A DNA stretch of 64,000 nt from Aphelenchoides besseyi (Eukaryota > Nematoda > Chromadorea > Rhabditida > Aphelenchoididae). Both the position numbers and the translations under genes were made by a program. Shown here piece after piece: positions 58,483-64,000 of this stretch (within the stretch, counting starts at the first letter, position 1; every line of letters begins with the position of its first letter). The DNA lies in NCBI GenBank assembly GCA_024699855.1, contig JAMPIQ010000001.1, forward strand, positions 10,540,001 to 10,604,000, written 5' to 3'. The notes under the pieces were generated by a model. It made no database searches and was not told the DNA's origin. It saw nothing but the letters and a program-made list of their open reading frames with translations.

Positions 58483-59123
58483 TTTGGAGGAGAAAAGGCG
58501 GAAAAAACGAAAATTAGTCGACGACAACATTCGACGCGTTAAACTCAAGATCTTTCGACCAAAATCACGGGTTGTCGGGAAAGAAATATTATGATCAGCA
58601 GAAAAACACTTTTTCTTCGCTTATCAACTCAAACGGCAGTTTGCAAACTCGTGGGTTTTGGACGGGAATCAGTGAATAGCTATGAGTGTTCTTTAAGTGA
58701 TGGCAATTAGTGTCTTTAGGTTTGACCGCAAGGTGATCTAGGAACTTTTGTTTTGATTGTCTTGGAACTAGGGACTGTAGCACATGTTCTGACCTAGTGA
58801 AGTCCAAAAGATAACTACAGAATTCAAGAAGGTGTATGAAGACCAGCAGAGTTTTAATCAAGTAATCATTACAAATTACATAATCCAATTATCTTAGATG
58901 TTCATTCGCAAACAAACTGTTTGATTGTCAACCTTGACGTATTCGATCTCTATCATTTTTTCCAATCAAGAATGTAACCACCTACTCAAGTGCGCGAAGT
59001 CAACTTACAAAAAAGCAAATTTACATAACTATCGATTCTACGAAATCTGCATTGCATTCTGAATATAAAAGACGAGCTTAAGCTTAGTTCTCCTCTACTG
59101 ACCGTTTTTCTCTTCGTTCTCTG
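58483..59123. other. Intergenic
   Basis: About 640 bp. The right end carries the TATA box of the next gene. No coding signal. Confidence 0.45.
59064..59070 (+). promoter_or_regulatory. TATA box of the type I membrane protein gene
   Basis: TATAAAA 54 nt upstream of the ATG at 59124, with a TTAGTT initiator-like site about 25 nt downstream. Confidence 0.55.
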
Positions 59124-60255
59124 ATGCATCTGTTGCCGTTGATTTTTGTGATCGGTCTGCTCGTTGATGTTTGTCGCGTGCTCGCTGATGTTCCTGCTTG
59201 TGTCAAGAGCTCTGAAGACAACTTGTAAGTTCTAATAGAAGTTATATTGATCTTTTCAGAGAATTGACCACGTGTGATGCGGGCGTTAAAGTTATAGCCG
59301 AATCGAGCAACAATCTCTTACTTTATTTGTATGGCGATCCTACACAAAACGATGAGTAGGTTATCATTATGCTTTTTTTGAGGTTTTCATTTTTCAGACT
59401 TGGGCTCACGATTGGCTCTTGCACGTTCCTTGTTAAGGTCAAAGCATCGACGAAACCAGCGACTTTTCAAGTTGGTTAGTTTGAAATCTTAACTTTCAAT
59501 GTACAGCTTTATTTTTAGTCAATGGACCTTCACATGATACAGGGTTGGCACTCAAATTGTCAGATAACGCAATCACAGAAAATGGCGGCCAACAAAAAGT
59601 TCAGTGCAATGTTTCCAAAGTTCTCGATGACGCTATTGATGGAAAGAAGAAAGTAACGTTGACTATCAACCAGGGCGGCAACAAGGGATACAACTTTTTA
59701 CTTAAGGTCAGTTTCACGCAATCAATATGCATCTCATTGTTGTTTGCAGGGAACAGGCATCACAACCAATCTGACGCTCCCGGCAGAAGGAACAACACCT
59801 GCTGGTAAAACTGAAGGAAAATCTTTGCTCGAGATCAAAGACGAAGAAATTGACCGCTTGAAAGCGTGAGTTTTGAATCCATAGAATGTCGCTTATGAAC
59901 TTGTTGAAGTGCCATCTACTTTTACACAGGAGTTGTGATCGTTGGCGTCTTGCTTGTTGGCGCAATCGGACTCTACGTCGGTATTCGACTTGTTCAACAA
60001 AACGCTGTGGGTCTTCTGAAGTTTCCGTCAAAGAAGAAAACGAAGATCTCACGTTCAGCAATCAAAAAGTATGAGGCAGAAGGAAAGAACGTGGTAAGTT
60101 TAGTGAATCCAACAGCTCTTTTACGTTTCCAGAAGACGACTACTGTGGACGAAGCAAAAAAGAAAACTGAAGGCGTGGACCAGGAGTCAACTGGAACGCC
60201 CAATGAAAATCTGGTCGATTCTGCGCGTGTGTTTTCTGCTGGCATGAAGAAATAA
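59124..60255 (+). CDS. Type I membrane glycoprotein-like protein, unrecognised
   Basis: The signal peptide (HLLPLIFVIGLLVDVCRVLA) is followed by an ectodomain of about 160 residues made of several small exons (VPACVKSSEDN, ELTTCDAGVKVIAESSNNLL, LGLTIGSCTFLVKVKAS, LALKLSDNAITENGGQQKVQ, KKVTLTINQGGNKGYNFLLK). It has four or more cysteines and beta-strand-like pattern, and ends in a Thr/Gly/Lys-rich stalk. One membrane helix (VVIVGVLLVGAIGLYVGIRL) and a Lys-rich cytoplasmic tail with FPSKKKTKISRSAIKKYEAE follow; the stop TAA is at 60253-60255. Seven introns of about 40 nt. The Cys pattern suggests an immunoglobulin- or adhesion-like fold, but no family was assigned. Confidence 0.6.
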
Positions 60256-60329
60256 ACACGTTGCTTCTGATCTGAAGTTTACTCAAACTAATTTTACAAT
60301 CTCAGTATTGATGTGATTGAAAAACAGCC

Positions 60330-62572
<2,243 letters not shown>

Positions 62573-63089
62573 CACATTTCGATAACTGAAATCAGATATC
62601 GAGTAATCTTTGTGCGTCATTTACCTCGACAGCTTGAAGTTCGATTTGTGTTGAAGTCGAAAGAAACCCGTACGGTCAAGTTTTGGCTGTTTTGCAACAG
62701 AAATTGTGGATCTCAAAGGCTAGAGTTAAGCATCTAACTAGTATGAGCACAGTTACAAATCTGGAGAGGTTTGTTAATCAACGATTCAGACCTTCAAAAC
62801 TACACGCTCGTTTCCTTTCGCTTCAACGACTCGACAGACGGAAAACGTCGAACGCAAAACGAAAACAGAACGGTCGATTCCAAGAACAGGATTCCACGCG
62901 TATCGACCTATCCGTTAGACGGACTGAACTTTGAATCAGCGCACCATTCACCTGCTTGTCGTTTTCAGTGACTGTCAACCACAGGACCGCGCTTCTAGAC
63001 GACCAATTTGTTTGTTTCAAGTCCCGCATAATCAATGAAAGTTTGGCAAATTCGAACATCGAAATCGAGTTAATCGGCAACGTTCAATT
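62573..63089. other. Unassigned; possible exons on either strand
   Basis: A plus frame (62771-62971) and a minus frame (62823-63080) are both open and of mixed composition. Neither was joined to a gene with confidence. The minus frame (LTVTENDKQVNGALIQSSVR) could be a downstream exon of the minus-strand gene at 63090-63560. Confidence 0.3.
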
Positions 63090-63560
63090 GACCAAATTCG
63101 AAAATTTCACGGAATGACTGGCAATTTTGCCGTCCGGATAATTGGCCTTGAACAGTTAAAGTAACTGGAGTGTTGAAACAAGTGTTTACAAATCGAAACG
63201 AAAACACACGATTACGTTGAAAATGCAATTGACAGCTTGTTTCTAAACGTTTATGAATGTGACTGCTAAGAAAGTTAAATACTTCGCTAGGCGTCTGAAG
63301 ACCCAACTTGTTCACCGCAACGGCCGATAGCAAGGGTTGAAAGAAATCTATCAACCGAATCCATTTGCCCAATAACCACGTGGTTTCGCGCAAACCGATG
63401 TAAAATAGGCGGAGGTTGATTGACGGGCCGAATGACCGCATAAGCGATCCCAACGCTACAACCGTATCCTCGAGCTTTGACTTCGTTTGCTGCAAATGAC
63501 AAAAACAAAAGTCTTTTTGTTCGTGTGATATTTGACGTTTAGCGACAACTAAACTTCTCG
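63090..63560 (-). CDS. Part of an unrecognised minus-strand gene
   Basis: A long open stretch with protein-like composition: KSKLEDTVVALGSLMRSFGP, INLRLFYIGLRETTWLLGKW, LLSAVAVNKLGLQTPSEVFN and FVNTCFNTPVTLTVQGQLSG. An upstream exon is possible at 63600-63720 (SAEDVRFTKLMVVDVIGTSD). The start and end are unknown. The last part looks beta-strand-rich. The family was not recognised. Confidence 0.4.
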
Positions 63561-63674
63561 CAAACAACAAAACGTTTTTCCAAACTCTTCGGCGTCTGAA
63601 GTGCCAATAACATCGACAACCATTAGCTTCGTAAACCGAACGTCTTCGGCAGATTTTGCAGAAAACTTTCGGTT

Positions 63675-64000
63675 AACTAGAAAAACCTTTTCGTTGCAAA
63701 AACCTGTTAACTTTAAGATCACTAACGAGTGTAGCTTTGGACTACAAATCGGGTATAAAAATCCCAATCCCGCGCAACAACAAACGTGAATTGGAATTCG
63801 ACAGACTTTCACGTGAATTGAAACGTAAATTTGGACATCAAAAGAAAACGCGGCCAATAAAATTCACGTTTACGCATGAGCAGGAACATGAAAAGAGACG
63901 GCGGAACGTAAACTACTCAGTCGCTCATCATCCTCTCAACATTCGTCGTCTGTCGATTATCGGCCGAGCGCAAACCTTTTCATTGCAGGGTCACTCATCT
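63675..64000 (+). CDS. Partial gene at the right edge, unrecognised
   Basis: A plus frame stays open for about 108 codons to the end of the window. It is rich in Arg and Lys (RNNKRELEFDRLSRELKRKF, THEQEHEKRRRNVNYSVAHH, LNIRRLSIIGRAQTFSLQG). The true exon start may be a TTTAAG acceptor at about 63717. Composition suggests a cytoplasmic or nuclear protein. Its left part overlaps possible minus-strand coding sequence. Confidence 0.35.

Overview
This window is eukaryotic nuclear DNA from a small-genome animal, most likely a nematode. The genes are split by many short introns (mostly 38-60 nt, GT...TTTCAG or TTTAG). Proteins typical of animals are present: a Cys-loop channel, an ionotropic glutamate-type receptor, Ragulator, Integrator, ORC and PIKfyve. 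Three minus-strand genes have a splice acceptor directly against the start ATG. Two of these (mRpL30 and INTS11) are about 100 nt apart with an AATAAA between them, which is the layout expected of a spliced-leader operon. A CK1-type pseudokinase and divergent secreted aspartic-protease and galectin-like proteins also fit a nematode. The species cannot be named from the sequence alone. All exon joins were made by eye from splice signals and known protein families.

Layout. 0-28 kb is mostly conserved housekeeping DNA: LRCH (-), INTS11 (-), mRpL30 (-), PDHB (+), two small unrecognised genes (+), the NAD(P) transhydrogenase NNT (+), a LITAF/CDIP protein with several micro-exons (-), a BED-finger factor (-), LACTB2 (+), ORC5 (+), a Leu-rich secreted protein (+), a small type I membrane protein (-) and ACOT9 (-). 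PDHB, NNT, mRpL30 and ACOT9 act in, or are predicted to enter, mitochondria.

28-48 kb is an accessory belt of fast-evolving secreted and membrane proteins and repeats. It holds a catalytically dead aspartic-protease homologue (+), a secreted tandem galectin-like protein (-), several unrecognised membrane proteins, a 171-bp tandem repeat, an ionotropic-receptor gene whose pore/M3 exon lies inverted inside a fold-back repeat, a CK1/TTBK-like pseudokinase, a Gln/Pro-rich coiled-coil gene with two in-frame TAA codons, a complete but frameshifted mariner (1365 bp with TIRs and TA duplications) and an aspartic protease with both DSG motifs.

48-64 kb returns to conserved genes: RPAP3 (+), PIKfyve (-) with a tRNA-Val(UAC) gene nested in one intron, LAMTOR4 (+) divergent from PIKfyve, kynurenine aminotransferase (-), a type I membrane protein (+), an anion-type Cys-loop receptor (-), an unrecognised minus-strand gene and an exon running off the right edge. 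There is no bacterial operon structure, CRISPR array or rRNA gene.
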